The translations under genes were made by a program, and so were the position numbers. The notes under the pieces are model-generated. The model saw only the letters and a program-made list of their open reading frames with translations. It was not told the DNA's origin and did not search any database. Positions 18,028-27,611 of a DNA stretch of 64,000 bases are shown one piece after another. Each line of letters opens with the position of its first letter. The first letter of the stretch is position 1. The stretch lies in NCBI RefSeq assembly GCF_028776105.2, contig NZ_CP145606.1, forward strand, positions 496,001 through 560,000. The letters run 5' to 3'. The stretch comes from Neisseria leonii. Its GTDB lineage: Bacteria > Pseudomonadota > Gammaproteobacteria > Burkholderiales > Neisseriaceae.

Positions 18028-18030
18028 GAT

Positions 18031-18453
18031 TCAGTCTCCTTCATATTCGGCGCAGGATGCCGGGGTTTCCCACAGTTTGACGCGGCAAACCGCCAAGCCT
18101 GTGTTTTTCAGACGGCCGTAAATGTCCGCAGCCAGATTTTCGGCGGTGGTGCGGCGGTTCAGACGCAGGGTTTTCATGTCCCAGCTTTCCAGCAGTGCGG
18201 CGATGCGGCTTTCGCGTCCGTTGCTGCCATCATAGAGAAAAGCGTGGTCGAACGGCTCGATAACGGCCTGCCGAACCATGTTTTTCAAGTCGGAAAAATC
18301 CATGACCATACCGTCTTTCGCACCGCCGTGAATCAGGCCGCCTGAAACAGTGATTTCCAGAGAGTAAGTGTGGCCGTGCAGGTTTTGGCATTTTCCGTCG
18401 TGGCCGTCGAGCATATGGGCGGCATCGAACGTGAAGATTTTCGTGATTTTCAT
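18031..18453 (-). CDS. queD: 6-carboxytetrahydropterin synthase
   Basis: Makes 6-carboxy-tetrahydropterin for the 7-deazaguanine pathway; 140 residues. Zinc-binding His residues are in FDAAHML and [16 protein letters not shown] and FDHAFLYD follow the family, as does the late Glu in LWETPAS. Begins at the ATGA overlap with the queC stop. Confidence 0.95.
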   Translation of the reverse strand: MKITKIFTFDAAHMLDGHDGKCQNLHGHTYSLEITVSGGLIHGGAKDGMVMDFSDLKNMVRQAVIEPFDHAFLYDGSNGRESRIAALLESWDMKTLRLNRRTTAENLAADIYGRLKNTGLAVCRVKLWETPASCAEYEGD

Positions 18454-19106
18454 GCCGCTTTGCCTGCCAGATATTCGGCCAATCCGTTTTCGCGCAAAAT
18501 ACAGCTCGGGCAGCTGCCACAACCGCCCGACACGCCGTGATAGCAGGTGTGGGTATGTTCGCGGATATAGTCGAGTGCCCCCATTTCATCGGCCAGGCCC
18601 CAAGTTTGCGCTTTGGTCAGATACATCAGCGGGGTGTGGATTTGAAAGCCGTAATCCATCGCCAGATTGAGGGTAACGTTCATCGATTTGACGAAAACGT
18701 CGCGGCAGTCGGGATAGCCGGAAAAGTCGGTTTCGCACACGCCGGTGATGATGTGGCGGATGCCTTGGCTTTTGGCGTAAATCGCCGCATAAAGCAGAAA
18801 CAGCGCGTTGCGCCCGTCGACAAAGGTATTGGGCATACCGTTTGAGGCCGTCTGAATTTCGGCGGTATTGTCCGTCAGCGCATTATGGGTAATCTGCCCC
18901 ATCAGCGACAAATCCAAAACCATATGGTGCACACCCCAATCAGCGGCGATACGTCGGGCGCATTCCAGCTCGATGGCATGACGCTGGCCGTATTGGAAAC
19001 TGAGGGCGGAAACGTTTTCTGCACCGTAGCGGCGGACTGCCTGAATCAGGCAGGTTGCGGAGTCCTGACCGCCTGAAAAGACGACCACGGCTTTTTGAGG
19101 GTTCAT
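18450..19106 (-). CDS. queC: 7-cyano-7-deazaguanine (preQ0) synthase
   Basis: ATP-dependent enzyme forming preQ0 from 7-carboxy-7-deazaguanine; 218 residues from the ATG at 19106. The PP-loop [14 protein letters not shown] is at the N-terminus; the C-terminal [18 protein letters not shown] holds four cysteines that bind zinc. First gene of the leftward que operon. Its ribosome site (AGGA, eight bases before ATG) is the 3' strand of the preQ1-I pseudoknot described separately. Confidence 0.96.
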   Translation of the reverse strand: MNPQKAVVVFSGGQDSATCLIQAVRRYGAENVSALSFQYGQRHAIELECARRIAADWGVHHMVLDLSLMGQITHNALTDNTAEIQTASNGMPNTFVDGRNALFLLYAAIYAKSQGIRHIITGVCETDFSGYPDCRDVFVKSMNVTLNLAMDYGFQIHTPLMYLTKAQTWGLADEMGALDYIREHTHTCYHGVSGGCGSCPSCILRENGLAEYLAGKAA

Positions 19107-19114
19107 ATCGGGGT

Positions 19115-19151
19115 TCCTAGTTTTGTTGTCGCGGGAGGATTGCGAACCGCG
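19115..19151 (-). promoter_or_regulatory. preQ1-I riboswitch before queC
   Basis: Read on the minus strand from 19151: CGCGG, loop TTCGCAATCCTC, CCGCG, then ACAACAAAACTAGGA. Stem P1 is 5 bp (CGCGG/CCGCG). The loop TCCT can pair with the 3' AGGA to form the H-type pseudoknot P2. The A-rich tail ACAACAAAAC between them and the loop start UUCGCA match the compact class I type 2/3 aptamers such as that of Thermoanaerobacter. The C directly before the second P1 strand is in the ligand-recognition position. AGGA is also the Shine-Dalgarno sequence of queC, so ligand binding should block translation. Confidence 0.85.
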
Positions 19152-19311
19152 TTTGGCGAAAGGCGGCATCATAACCGAAAACCGGCGTTTGATAAAACGT
19201 TTTGCACGCCCGGCAGCTTGTTTCGGGCGGCGGTTTGGGGTATGTTGCCTTTTTTGCCGATCGGCCGCCCGGGTCGGGCGGGTGTGGAATCACCAAAATC
19301 AGGATAAGGCC

Positions 19312-19863
19312 ATGAAACGCAAACCGCTGATCCGTCCAACCGAACCGCATGATTATGAAGGGCTGTACAAGCTGTATGCCTGCCCCGAAGTCTGCCGCCA
19401 AACGCTGCAACTGCCAGATTTGAGCGCGGCAGACTGGCAGCGGCGGCTGGCCGCCATTCCCGATTATGTGCATTCGTTTGTGGCGGCCGATCTGGCTGAC
19501 GGGCAGATTCTGGGCAATATCGCACTGACGGTCGAAACCCGGCCGCGCCGCCGTCATGCGGGCAGTTTGGTCATGGCCGTCCGTCCCGACTGCCACAGAC
19601 AGGGCATCGGTTCGGTACTGATGCAGACTGTTACCGATCTGGCGGACAACTGGCTGAATCTGGCCCGGCTCGAATTGCAGGTATTTACCGACAACGCCCC
19701 TGCGGTTGCCCTGTACCGCAAATCCGGCTTTGAGACGGAAGGTGTTTTGCAGGATTATGCCTACCGCAACGGCCGGCTGTGTGCGTTGTACAGCATGGCA
19801 CGGTTGCGCCGGAGCATTGCGGCCGACAGCAGCGGTTCAACTGCGGCCGGCCATATCGAATAA
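19312..19863 (+). CDS. GNAT family N-acetyltransferase
   Basis: A 183-residue acetyltransferase. The acetyl-CoA loop is seen as VRPDCHRQGIGSVLMQ, followed by LELQVFTDNAPAVALYRKSGFETEGVLQDYAYRNG, which resembles RimJ/RimL and SpeG-like members. The substrate cannot be named. The ATG at 19312 has AGGATAAGG upstream; the longer open frame runs over the queC leader and is rejected. It lies 24 bases before grxB on the same strand. Confidence 0.85.
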   Translation: MKRKPLIRPTEPHDYEGLYKLYACPEVCRQTLQLPDLSAADWQRRLAAIPDYVHSFVAADLADGQILGNIALTVETRPRRRHAGSLVMAVRPDCHRQGIGSVLMQTVTDLADNWLNLARLELQVFTDNAPAVALYRKSGFETEGVLQDYAYRNGRLCALYSMARLRRSIAADSSGSTAAGHIE

Positions 19864-19887
19864 CGGATAAAACAGGAATTACCGACC

Positions 19888-20535
19888 ATGAAACTTTATA
19901 CTTACGACCATTGCCCGTTCTGCGTGCGGGCGCGCATGATTTTCGGCCTGCACCGGCTGGAGTTTGAAGAAGTGGTGCTGGCCAATGACGATGAAGCCAC
20001 ACCGGTGGCCATGATCGGTGCCAAGCAGGTGCCGGTTTTGGAAAAAACAGACGGCAGCTATCTGGCTGAAAGTCTGGACATTGTCCGTTATATCGACCAT
20101 TTGGGCGGCCGGCCGCTGCTGGATGAAGCGGTACGCCCCGAAGTGTCGGACTGGATAGCGCGCACGGCCGATACGGTACGCCGACTGGTACATCCGCGCG
20201 TCGTATTAATCGGCCTGCCCGAATTTGCCACGCAAAGTTCAGCCGATTATTTCACACGCAAGAAAGAAGCCGCTATCGGCTGTTTTGCCGACAATCTGGC
20301 GCAAAGCGAAACCTTATTGGTACAACTGCACGGGGATTTGGCCGATTTGGCAGAGCTGGCCGTATCCGAACAGGCATTCGGCGGACGGTTGGGGTTGGAA
20401 GATATTCTGATTTTCCCGCTGCTGCGCAATCTGACCATGGTGCGCGGCCTGCAACTGCCGCCCAAGCTGGCGGCCTATACGGCAAAAATGTCCGCTGAAA
20501 CGGCCGTACCGTTATATACGGATCAAGCGGTTTAA
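19888..20535 (+). CDS. grxB: Glutaredoxin 2
   Basis: A 215-residue glutathione-dependent disulfide oxidoreductase of the GST-like GrxB type. The active site CPFC is in YTYDHCPFCVRARM, followed by the cis-Pro loop KQVPVLEK and ESLDIVRYID; the rest is the alpha-helical GST-type domain. The length agrees with E. coli Grx2 (215 residues). Probably cotranscribed with the GNAT gene before it. Confidence 0.93.
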   Translation: MKLYTYDHCPFCVRARMIFGLHRLEFEEVVLANDDEATPVAMIGAKQVPVLEKTDGSYLAESLDIVRYIDHLGGRPLLDEAVRPEVSDWIARTADTVRRLVHPRVVLIGLPEFATQSSADYFTRKKEAAIGCFADNLAQSETLLVQLHGDLADLAELAVSEQAFGGRLGLEDILIFPLLRNLTMVRGLQLPPKLAAYTAKMSAETAVPLYTDQAV

Positions 20536-20706
20536 CCGGATTGCTGCGGTGTCTGCCGCACAAAAGCAGATATAGTCGGGTTCCTTGGATTTTGACGGGG
20601 ATGCCGGATAAATAAAGGAATTCGAACCGGGCTTACGCCGGTCATCATGACGGTGGCTCAAAGATACCGTAAAGTTTGGTTAATATTTTTCGAGCCTGTA
20701 ATATAT

Positions 20707-20748
20707 AAAGCCGTCTGAAAACCGGAAATGGATTTTCAGACGGCCTTT
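20707..20748. terminator. DUS-pair hairpin after grxB
   Basis: AAAGCCGTCTGAAAA and TTTTCAGACGGCCTTT are inverted. The 170 bases between the grxB stop and this hairpin hold no recognisable gene. Confidence 0.7.
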
Positions 20749-20788
20749 GGAGTTTGAAATACGCGCTGTTTCTGCGGGAAGTGCACAA

Positions 20789-20820
20789 TAAAAAAGACCC
20801 GGTCAAAACCGGATCTTTAA
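20789..20820 (-). terminator. Rho-independent terminator of the tRNA-Pro gene
   Basis: On the minus strand AAAGATCCGG, TTTTGA, CCGGGTCTTT then a T-run: an intrinsic terminator just past the tRNA 3' end. Confidence 0.8.
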
Positions 20821-20825
20821 AATTT

Positions 20826-20902
20826 TGGTCGGAGTGAAAGGATTCGAACCTTCGACCCCTTGCACCCCATGCAAGTGCGCTACCAGACTGCGCCACACTC
20901 CG
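20826..20902 (-). tRNA. tRNA-Pro (anticodon GGG)
   Basis: A 77-base cloverleaf on the minus strand beginning CGGAGTG and ending CACTCCG-A-CCA, with CCA encoded. D arm GCGC...GCGC; anticodon stem CTTGC/GCAAG around loop ATGGGGT, anticodon GGG; T arm with GGTTCGAATCC. It is the only tRNA I find in the window. Confidence 0.95.
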
Positions 20903-20952
20903 ACTCGATAAGCTGTGCATTATAGCGGTGTCCGAGGTGTTTGACAACTTTT

Positions 20953-21447
20953 TTATTGCGCCGGCGTGGTTTTCTGTGGCCGGAATTCGGGTTTGAGACG
21001 GATATACAGTGTTCGGCGGGCGACGGCGACGGTTTCGCCCGCTTTGTCTTTGATGACGACTTCATACTCGGGCAGGTATTTGCCGCCGTCGGCGGTGTGG
21101 CGGTAGATGTCGGCCATCATGTCGTCGGTCAGCACGCATTCGATGGAAACTTCGCCGCGGCCGGGGCGGATAAAGTCGATATGGGCGGATTTGTCCCAGA
21201 CATAATATTGATCGCCGATCATGTGGTTGAGCATGATGGCGTAGGCGGCATCGGTCAGGGCAAACAGGTTGCCGCCGAATTGTGCGCCGTGCAGATTGCG
21301 CGTACCCGGCCAGTTTTTCAGGCGGGTTTTCATACGGCGGAAGTCGTCGGACAATTCGGTAACTTGAATGCCGCTCAGCAGCAGCGGCGGCCAGAGGTTC
21401 AGCATCAGGCGGGCGAGGCGGGGGTGGCGGAAACGGCGGCGCAGCAT
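20953..21447 (-). CDS. DUF4442 / hot-dog fold thioesterase-like protein
   Basis: A 164-residue protein related to DUF4442 and YiiD-type hot-dog thioesterases: GTRNLHGAQFGGNLFALTDAAYAIML is the usual central-helix motif and VWDKSAHIDFIRPGRGEVS the following strand. No specific acyl substrate is known. The ATG at 21447 lies seven bases after the ygfZ stop, so the two form an operon; GGAG is ten bases before the start. Confidence 0.8.
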   Translation of the reverse strand: MLRRRFRHPRLARLMLNLWPPLLLSGIQVTELSDDFRRMKTRLKNWPGTRNLHGAQFGGNLFALTDAAYAIMLNHMIGDQYYVWDKSAHIDFIRPGRGEVSIECVLTDDMMADIYRHTADGGKYLPEYEVVIKDKAGETVAVARRTLYIRLKPEFRPQKTTPAQ

Positions 21448-21454
21448 GATGGAT

Positions 21455-22315
21455 TTACTCCTGAATGGCGGTTGCAAAGAACAGATGTTCAACGGTCAGC
21501 GGGCAGTCGGCCGCGTTCAGCGGGCGGGCTGCGGCGGCGTGTTTGATGACGGCCAAATGGACGGCACGTCCTTGTTGCGGCGCGCTGTTGATGATGAGGC
21601 CGGCTTCTTCGTTCTCTGTGTACACGGGGCTGCCCGCTTCAAGCGGGCGGCTCGAAGCCAGTACGGCTAAGCCGCGCTTGACTTGGCCGCGGTATTGGGC
21701 GCGGGCGATGATTTCCTGGCCGGGATAGCAGCCTTTTTTGAAATGGATGCCGCCGATGATGTGCTGGTTGAGCATTTGGGCGACCGAGCTGTCGGCGGTG
21801 GCGGCGGCAATCCACGGGTAGCCGCTGAGGATTTCATGTGCCTGCCATGCCTGTTCGGCCGTTTCGCTGTAAACCGGCAAAGATTCGCGCGGGCCGGCCA
21901 GCCATGTGCCGCCGTGGGGCAGGGCGATGCGGATCAGGCCGTCTGAAAACGCGGCGGGAAAGTTTAATGAAGGTTCGGCAGCGGGTTTCGGCATCAGGCT
22001 GTCCGGCCATTCGGCGGCCACGCCCCAATCGGGCAGCGGCTCGAATACGGCTTTGGCGCGCAGGACAAACAGGCGCAGCCGCTTCATCAGATTTTCCGCC
22101 ACATCGGCGGCGGTTATCAGCAGGAAATCGGCTTCGCGGCGCAGCACAATCATATTGGCCGACACGCGGCCTTTGGGCGTGTTGTAGGTGGCGTAACAGG
22201 CTTGTCCGACGGCCAGACCTTCAATATGGTTGGACAGCTGGCCGTGGAGAAAAGCGGCAGCATCATCGCCGCTGACGCGGATCAGGCTGAAAAAGGGCAG
22301 GAGTGTGCGGTTCAT
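21455..22315 (-). CDS. ygfZ: Folate-binding protein YgfZ/IBA57 family
   Basis: A 286-residue tetrahydrofolate-dependent factor for iron-sulfur cluster assembly and repair. The signature KGCYPGQEII (with the reactive Cys) is present, preceded by QHIIGGIHF, and the N-terminus has the GcvT-like fold (FFSLIRVSGDDAAAFLHGQLSNHI). An internal uptake sequence encodes FSDGLIRIALP. Confidence 0.95.
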   Translation of the reverse strand: MNRTLLPFFSLIRVSGDDAAAFLHGQLSNHIEGLAVGQACYATYNTPKGRVSANMIVLRREADFLLITAADVAENLMKRLRLFVLRAKAVFEPLPDWGVAAEWPDSLMPKPAAEPSLNFPAAFSDGLIRIALPHGGTWLAGPRESLPVYSETAEQAWQAHEILSGYPWIAAATADSSVAQMLNQHIIGGIHFKKGCYPGQEIIARAQYRGQVKRGLAVLASSRPLEAGSPVYTENEEAGLIINSAPQQGRAVHLAVIKHAAAARPLNAADCPLTVEHLFFATAIQE

Positions 22316-22365
22316 GATGTGTGTTTTTCCGTAAAGGGGATCGGAGTGTGTTTATCGGGACGGCA

Positions 22366-23319
22366 TCAGCTGTTTTTCGGTTTGCTCGCCAGAATATTGA
22401 TGACTTTGCGCGCCGGTGCGGCGGTTGGGACGGGCGTTCCGCCATCTTCTTCATCAAGGCCGTCTGAAAAACGGGCGGGCACGGTTTCTTTATCAAACGC
22501 CAAATCGCCGCCGTGTTTCAGTTTCTGGCCGCGTTGCAGGGCGGGAAAGTCGAAAAGCTCGGTATCGGCCAGATGCGAGGGGACGACGTTTTGCAGGGCG
22601 GAAAACATGCTTTCGATGCGGCCGGGAAAGCGTTTGTCCCAGTCTTGCAGCATTTCTTTGATGACTTGGCGTTGCAGATTGGGCTGCGAGCCGCACAGAT
22701 TGCACGGGATAATCGGAAACTGTTTCCATTCGGCATAGCGCACCAAATCTTTTTCTTTCACATAAGCCAGCGGGCGGATGACGATATGCTCGCCGTTGTC
22801 GCTCACCAGCTTGGGCGGCATGGCTTTGAGTTTGCCGCCGTAAAACATATTGAGAAACAGGGTTTCCAGAATATCGTCGCGGTGGTGGCCCAGCGCGATT
22901 TTGGTGCAGCCCAATTCTTTGGCGGTACGGTACAGCACCCCCCGGCGCAGACGGCTGCACAGCGAGCAGGTGGTTTTGCCTTCTTCGATCACGCGCTTGA
23001 CGACGGAATACGTGTCTTCTTCCACGATTTTGTACGGCACGCCGATACTGTCGAGATAATCGGGCAGGATATGTGCGGGGAAGCCGGGCTGTTTTTGGTC
23101 GAGATTGACCGCGACCAGCTCGAAATCGACCGGTGCGGAGGCTTGGAGCTGGCGCAGAATGTCCAAGAGCGCGTAACTGTCTTTGCCGCCGGAGAGGCAT
23201 ACCATGATTTTGTCGCCGTTTTCAATCATATGGAAATCGTTCACGGCATCGCCAACGGCATGGCGCAGACGCTTGTTGAGCTTGTTGTTTTCGAGTTCGG
23301 TTTTGGTTTTTTTGGACAT
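22366..23319 (-). CDS. ttcA: tRNA 2-thiocytidine biosynthesis protein TtcA
   Basis: Thiolates C32 of certain tRNAs using ATP and a [4Fe-4S] cluster; 317 residues. PP-loop [15 protein letters not shown], the two CXXC motifs [12 protein letters not shown] and [11 protein letters not shown], and [13 protein letters not shown] are all present. The C-terminus ([15 protein letters not shown]) is extended and partly encoded by an uptake sequence, so probably disordered. Stands 50 bases upstream of ygfZ on the same strand. Confidence 0.96.
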   Translation of the reverse strand: MSKKTKTELENNKLNKRLRHAVGDAVNDFHMIENGDKIMVCLSGGKDSYALLDILRQLQASAPVDFELVAVNLDQKQPGFPAHILPDYLDSIGVPYKIVEEDTYSVVKRVIEEGKTTCSLCSRLRRGVLYRTAKELGCTKIALGHHRDDILETLFLNMFYGGKLKAMPPKLVSDNGEHIVIRPLAYVKEKDLVRYAEWKQFPIIPCNLCGSQPNLQRQVIKEMLQDWDKRFPGRIESMFSALQNVVPSHLADTELFDFPALQRGQKLKHGGDLAFDKETVPARFSDGLDEEDGGTPVPTAAPARKVINILASKPKNS

Positions 23320-23390
23320 GGTGCAAATCTGAAAAAAATTGCGTCCATTATAAACAAATGAGCGGCGGCTTTCATCTTTCCGCGCACTCG

Positions 23391-23424
23391 GGCCGTCTGA
23401 AACCGTCCGCCGTTTCAGACGGCC
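23391..23424. terminator. Inverted DUS pair between ttcA and lolC
   Basis: GGCCGTCTGAAACCG and CGTTTCAGACGGCC around a short loop. It lies between divergent genes, so a terminator role here is not obvious. Confidence 0.5.
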
Positions 23425-23492
23425 TTAAAACGCTTTAACGGAAAATCGGGTAGAATGCGCGTTTTGTTTTGGTTGGGGAAGGCCGTCTGAAT

Positions 23493-24740
23493 ATGGCTTC
23501 TTTGGAAACTTGGATCGGCCTGCGCTATCTGCGGGCGAAAAAGCGCAACGGCTTTATGTCGTTTATCACGCTGGTATCGGTGGCGGGCATTGCGCTGGGT
23601 GTCACGGCACTGATTGTGGTGCTTTCGGTGATGAACGGTTTTCAGAAGGAAATCCGCGGCCAGCTTCTGAATGTCGCGCCGCATGCCGAAATCGGCTATT
23701 ACGATGCTGAGGCGGGCGACTGGCGGGATTTGCGCAGGCTGGCGGCGGACAATCCTGCCGTGCTGGCCGCCGCGCCGTATGTGGCCGATCAGGCACTGCT
23801 GGCCAACGCGGGCGAGGTGCGCGGCGTGCAGGTGCGCGGCATTGAGCCTGCCGAAGAGAAAAATGTCGTGGATTATTGGCAGAAAATGACGGCAGGCAGT
23901 CTGGACGATCTGCGCCCGGGCAGCTTCGATATTATTCTCGGACAGAACCTGGCCGAAGCATTGGATGCGCAGGTGGGCGGACAGGTTACCGTGATTACGC
24001 CGGAGGGTAATATCACGCCGGCCGGTATGGTGCCGCGCCTGAAACAGTTTAATGTGGTGGGCATTGTGAAAACCGGCGTTTACGAAATGGACAATACGCT
24101 GGCCGTTATCCACATGAAAGACGCGCAGGTGCTGTATCGGTTGGGAGACGGGGTGAGCGGTGTGCGCCTGAAACTGGCCGACCCGCAGAATGCGCCCGCG
24201 CTTACGCCCAAGCTGCTGCCGGAAGCCCTGAAAGATCAGGCATGGGCGCGCGACTGGACGTTCAGCAATAAAACCTATTTCGATGCGGTGGAACTGGAAA
24301 AGCGCATGATGTTTATTATTCTGACGCTGATTATTGCCGTGGCGGCGTTTAATCTGGTGTCCTCGCTGGTGATGGCCGTTACCGAAAAGCAGGCCGATAT
24401 TGCCATTTTGCGTACGCTGGGACTGCCGCCCAACGGCGTGATGAAGATTTTTATGGTGCAGGGCGCATTTGCCGGTTTGGCCGGCACGGCAATCGGCGTG
24501 GTATCCGGCGTGCTGCTGGGCTGGCAGGTTGGGCGGATTCTGGCTTTTTTTGAAAATCTGTTCGGCGTGAATCTGATTAATTCCCAAGTCTATTTTATCG
24601 ACTACCTGCCCAGCCGGGTGGTGTGGCAGGAAGTGCTGCTGATTGCCGCCGTTTCGCTGCTGCTGGCGTTTCTCGCCACGCTGTATCCGAGCTGGCGCGC
24701 ATCGCGCACGCAACCGGCGGAGGCTTTGCGTTATGAATAA
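23493..24740 (+). CDS. lolC: Lipoprotein-releasing ABC transporter permease
   Basis: Inner-membrane permease (LolC/LolE type) that extracts lipoproteins for delivery to LolA; 415 residues. An N-terminal helix ([23 protein letters not shown]), a large periplasmic domain, and three C-terminal helices starting near [35 protein letters not shown] is the coupling-helix region. Neisseria usually has one such permease (LolF-like) rather than separate C and E; only one is found here. The ATG at 23493 begins [21 protein letters not shown] sits between its ribosome site and start. Confidence 0.94.
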   Translation: MASLETWIGLRYLRAKKRNGFMSFITLVSVAGIALGVTALIVVLSVMNGFQKEIRGQLLNVAPHAEIGYYDAEAGDWRDLRRLAADNPAVLAAAPYVADQALLANAGEVRGVQVRGIEPAEEKNVVDYWQKMTAGSLDDLRPGSFDIILGQNLAEALDAQVGGQVTVITPEGNITPAGMVPRLKQFNVVGIVKTGVYEMDNTLAVIHMKDAQVLYRLGDGVSGVRLKLADPQNAPALTPKLLPEALKDQAWARDWTFSNKTYFDAVELEKRMMFIILTLIIAVAAFNLVSSLVMAVTEKQADIAILRTLGLPPNGVMKIFMVQGAFAGLAGTAIGVVSGVLLGWQVGRILAFFENLFGVNLINSQVYFIDYLPSRVVWQEVLLIAAVSLLLAFLATLYPSWRASRTQPAEALRYE

Positions 24741-25407
24741 TCCGGTATTGCAGGCAGAGGCCGTCTGTAAAAGTTATCAGGACGGCGAGCTGAACGTATG
24801 TGTGTTGGATAATTTGAATCTGAATGTCGCTGCGGGCGAGAGCGTGGGCATTATCGGCTCTTCCGGCAGCGGCAAATCCACCCTGCTGCATATTCTGGGC
24901 GGTTTGGACCTGCCCACGGCGGGCAGCGTGCGTATTCTGGGGCAGGATTTGGCGCAGTTGGGCGCAAAAGCTTTGGGGCAGTGGCGCAACCGCCATCTGG
25001 GCTTTGTTTATCAGTTTCATCATCTGCTGCCCGAATTTTCCGCGTTGGAAAACGTGATGATGCCGCTGCTGATTGCCCGACAGCCCAAGGAAAAAGCCGA
25101 AGAACAGGCGCTGGCGATGCTGGACAGGGTGGGGCTGAAAGCGCGGGTGCGGCACAGGCCGTCTGAATTGTCCGGCGGCGAACGCCAGCGGGCGGCCATT
25201 GCGCGCGCACTGGTTACCCGCCCGTCCTGCCTGCTGGCCGACGAGCCGACGGGCAACCTCGACCGCAAAAACGCACACCATATCCTCGATATGATGCTGG
25301 ATTTGAAAAACGAATTGGGTACGGCGCTGGTGGTGGTCACACACGATGACGATCTGGCACGGCGTTTCGACCGTATCCTGAGTATGCAGGACGGGCGTTT
25401 GGCTTAA
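24733..25407 (+). CDS. lolD: Lipoprotein-releasing ABC transporter ATPase LolD
   Basis: ATPase partner of the Lol permease; 224 residues. Walker [11 protein letters not shown]-loop [11 protein letters not shown] (LolD-specific), signature LSGGERQR, Walker [12 protein letters not shown], and His switch VVTHD. The start overlaps the end of lolC by eight bases. An uptake sequence encodes HRPSELSGG, running right up to the ABC signature. Confidence 0.97.
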   Translation: MNNPVLQAEAVCKSYQDGELNVCVLDNLNLNVAAGESVGIIGSSGSGKSTLLHILGGLDLPTAGSVRILGQDLAQLGAKALGQWRNRHLGFVYQFHHLLPEFSALENVMMPLLIARQPKEKAEEQALAMLDRVGLKARVRHRPSELSGGERQRAAIARALVTRPSCLLADEPTGNLDRKNAHHILDMMLDLKNELGTALVVVTHDDDLARRFDRILSMQDGRLA

Positions 25408-25515
25408 TGTCGTACCGGTTCCGGCCGCCTGAAATCCGCTTTTCGGGCGGCCTGTCAGGGGCGGCGGAATGCTTTGCCGTACTGCCGTTGCCGAAATATG
25501 ATGAAGGAATATTTT

Positions 25516-26418
25516 ATGCCTTTGAAACCATACCGCGAACCCCGTTGCGGCGAACGGGCAAAAATCGCGCTGCATTATCTTTTGCCGCAGTTGGCACTGA
25601 CCCGTGCCGCCGGCTGGCTGGCCGAGCGCCGCTGGGGCGGAGCCACCCGGCTGATGATTCAACTCTTTGCCGGGCAATACGGCGTCAATTGGCAGGAAGC
25701 GGCCAAAGGGCCGTCTGAATTTGCTTCGTTCAATGAATTTTTTATCCGCAAACTGAAAGACGGCGCACGCCCGATTGATGCCGATTCCGATGCGTTATGC
25801 CTGCCTGCCGACGGCAGGGTGAGCGAGGCCGGTGCGGCGGACGGACGGCGGCTGATTCAGGCCAAAGGGCATTTTTTCACACTGGACGCATTGCTGGCAG
25901 GCGATAAGGCTTTGGCAGACGCGTTTTCAGACGGCCTGTTTCTGACCACTTACCTGTCGCCGCGCGATTACCACCGCGTGCATATGCCGTGCGACGGCGT
26001 TTTGCGCAAAATGATTTATGTGCCGGGCGCGCTGTTTTCTGTGAATCCGTTTTTGGCCGAACACATTCCGAATCTGTTTGCGCGCAACGAGCGGGTGATT
26101 TGCATATTCGATACCGATTTCGGCCCGGTGGCGCAGATTTTGGTGGGCGCGACGGTAACGGCCAGCATCAGCACGGTGTGGGCGGGCGTGGTCAATCCGC
26201 CGCGCAGCCGTACCGTGCGTGTGTGGGACTACCCGGCAGAGGGCGACAGTGCGGTGCGTTTGGCCAAAGGTGCGGAGATGGGCGCGTTCCGCTTGGGTTC
26301 GACCGTGATTAACCTGTTTGCACCGGATAAGGTTGCCTTGCTGCCGCATCTGACGGCGGGCGCGGTAACACGGATGGGCGGAAAAATGGCGGTGAAAACC
26401 GCATCTGAATCAGCATAA
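25516..26418 (+). CDS. psd: Phosphatidylserine decarboxylase proenzyme
   Basis: Makes phosphatidylethanolamine at the inner membrane; 300 residues. The self-cleavage motif LGST is in GAFRLGSTVINLF, where Ser becomes the pyruvoyl group; FNEFFIRKLKDGARP, LPADGRVS, YLSPRDYHRVHMPCDG with the catalytic His, and SVNP are family landmarks. The ATG at 25516 has AAGGA seven bases upstream. Two uptake sequences lie inside, encoding GPSEFAS and FSDGLFL. Confidence 0.96.
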   Translation: MPLKPYREPRCGERAKIALHYLLPQLALTRAAGWLAERRWGGATRLMIQLFAGQYGVNWQEAAKGPSEFASFNEFFIRKLKDGARPIDADSDALCLPADGRVSEAGAADGRRLIQAKGHFFTLDALLAGDKALADAFSDGLFLTTYLSPRDYHRVHMPCDGVLRKMIYVPGALFSVNPFLAEHIPNLFARNERVICIFDTDFGPVAQILVGATVTASISTVWAGVVNPPRSRTVRVWDYPAEGDSAVRLAKGAEMGAFRLGSTVINLFAPDKVALLPHLTAGAVTRMGGKMAVKTASESA

Positions 26419-26423
26419 CGTGG

Positions 26424-26477
26424 AAAAACGGTACGTTGAAAATAGGGAAGTTATCCCGTTTTCAGCGTACCGTTTTT
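26424..26477. terminator. Long hairpin after psd
   Basis: AAAAACGGTACG and CGTACCGTTTTT bracket further pairing (TGAAAA/TTTTCA, GGGA/TCCC). A- and T-rich ends suggest a bidirectional terminator. Unlike most in this window it is not built from uptake sequences. Confidence 0.8.
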
Positions 26478-26632
26478 GCCGGAAAGATGCGGCCGTATTC
26501 TTTAATTCTATTTTTCTCAGAACCGCCCCATTGGCCGGGCGAAACAGATGAGCGGGCTGCGGGGCGGTTGTGCCACTGGGCGGATTTACCGTATGCGGGG
26601 AAATGTGCGGGCACACGGTTTGCGGCGGTTTG

Positions 26633-27379
26633 TCAGTCCTGTTGCGATACACGCTGGCGGCGGGTTTCGGCCAGCACCATGCCGGCGGAAACGGAAACAT
26701 TCATGCTTTCTACGGTGCCGAACATCGGAACGGACACCAGTTCGTCGCAATGTTCGCGGGTCAGGCGGCGCATCCCTTCGCCCTCGTTGCCCATCACCCA
26801 GGCCACGCTTTGCGGAATAGTGTAATGGAACAGGTCGCTTTTGCCGCCCGTGTCGGTGCCGACAATCCAAATGCCGTATTCTTTCAGTTCGCGCAGGGTG
26901 CGGGCCAGATTGGTTACGGTGATGTAGGGGACGGTTTCGGCGGCACCGCAGGCCACTTTGCTGACGGTGGCGTTCAGGCCCGCGCTTTTGTCTTTCGGCG
27001 CAATCACGGCGTGTACACCCATCGCGTCGGCCGTGCGCAGGCAGGCACCGAGATTGTGCGGGTCGGTGATACTGTCCAAGATCAAAAGGAAAGGCGGCTC
27101 TTGCAGGTTTTCCAGCACATCCTCCAAATGGATATGGTTTTTGCTGGCATCGATAAATCCGGCCACGCCCTGATGGCGCGCGCCTTTGGCGATGTTATTC
27201 AGGCGTTGTGTATCGGCAAAATGGATACGTATGTTTTCGGCGGCGGCTTTTTCCAGTACATCGCGGATACGCGCGTCCTGACGGCCTTCCTGAATATAGA
27301 GTTCGGTGATGGATTTCGGGTTTTGCCACAGGCGGGCATTGACGGCGTGAAAGCCGTAAATCAGGCGTTGGTTGGACAT
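26633..27379 (-). CDS. rlmB: 23S rRNA (guanosine-2'-O-)-methyltransferase RlmB
   Basis: SpoU-family methyltransferase acting on G2251 of 23S rRNA; 248 residues. The N-terminal RNA-binding domain ([13 protein letters not shown]) is followed by the knotted SPOUT domain with motif 1 [20 protein letters not shown], motif 2 [13 protein letters not shown] and motif 3 [20 protein letters not shown]. Length and motifs are those of RlmB. Single gene, divergent from cmk. Confidence 0.95.
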   Translation of the reverse strand: MSNQRLIYGFHAVNARLWQNPKSITELYIQEGRQDARIRDVLEKAAAENIRIHFADTQRLNNIAKGARHQGVAGFIDASKNHIHLEDVLENLQEPPFLLILDSITDPHNLGACLRTADAMGVHAVIAPKDKSAGLNATVSKVACGAAETVPYITVTNLARTLRELKEYGIWIVGTDTGGKSDLFHYTIPQSVAWVMGNEGEGMRRLTREHCDELVSVPMFGTVESMNVSVSAGMVLAETRRQRVSQQD

Positions 27380-27403
27380 GGCGGTTTCCGCAAAAATCAG
27401 AAC

Positions 27404-27446
27404 AGGCCGTCTGAAAAGCGGGCGGTATGCCGTTTTCAGACGGCCT
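27404..27446. repeat. Inverted DUS pair upstream of rlmB
   Basis: AGGCCGTCTGAAAAGCGG and CCGTTTTCAGACGGCCT lie between the divergent rlmB and cmk, so this pair is upstream of both genes rather than a terminator. Confidence 0.6.
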
Positions 27447-27537
27447 GTATTTTAGCAAAAAGGAAACTTGCCGCGCGAATAATTATGCACCGGTTTCGTT
27501 GGAAGCAGAGGATATTTTGCCGCACCATTGCGGTAAA

Positions 27538-27568
27538 TTGTCTTCCCGGATAGCCGAAGTGTTAGAAT
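27538..27568 (+). promoter_or_regulatory. Possible cmk promoter
   Basis: TTGTCT (27538) and TAGAAT (27563) are 19 bases apart, or 18 if TTAGAA is taken; about 37 bases before the cmk start region. Confidence 0.35.
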
Positions 27569-27611
27569 CGCACTTTTTCAGTCTGTGAAAAAGGGGGAGT
27601 GGAATCATATC

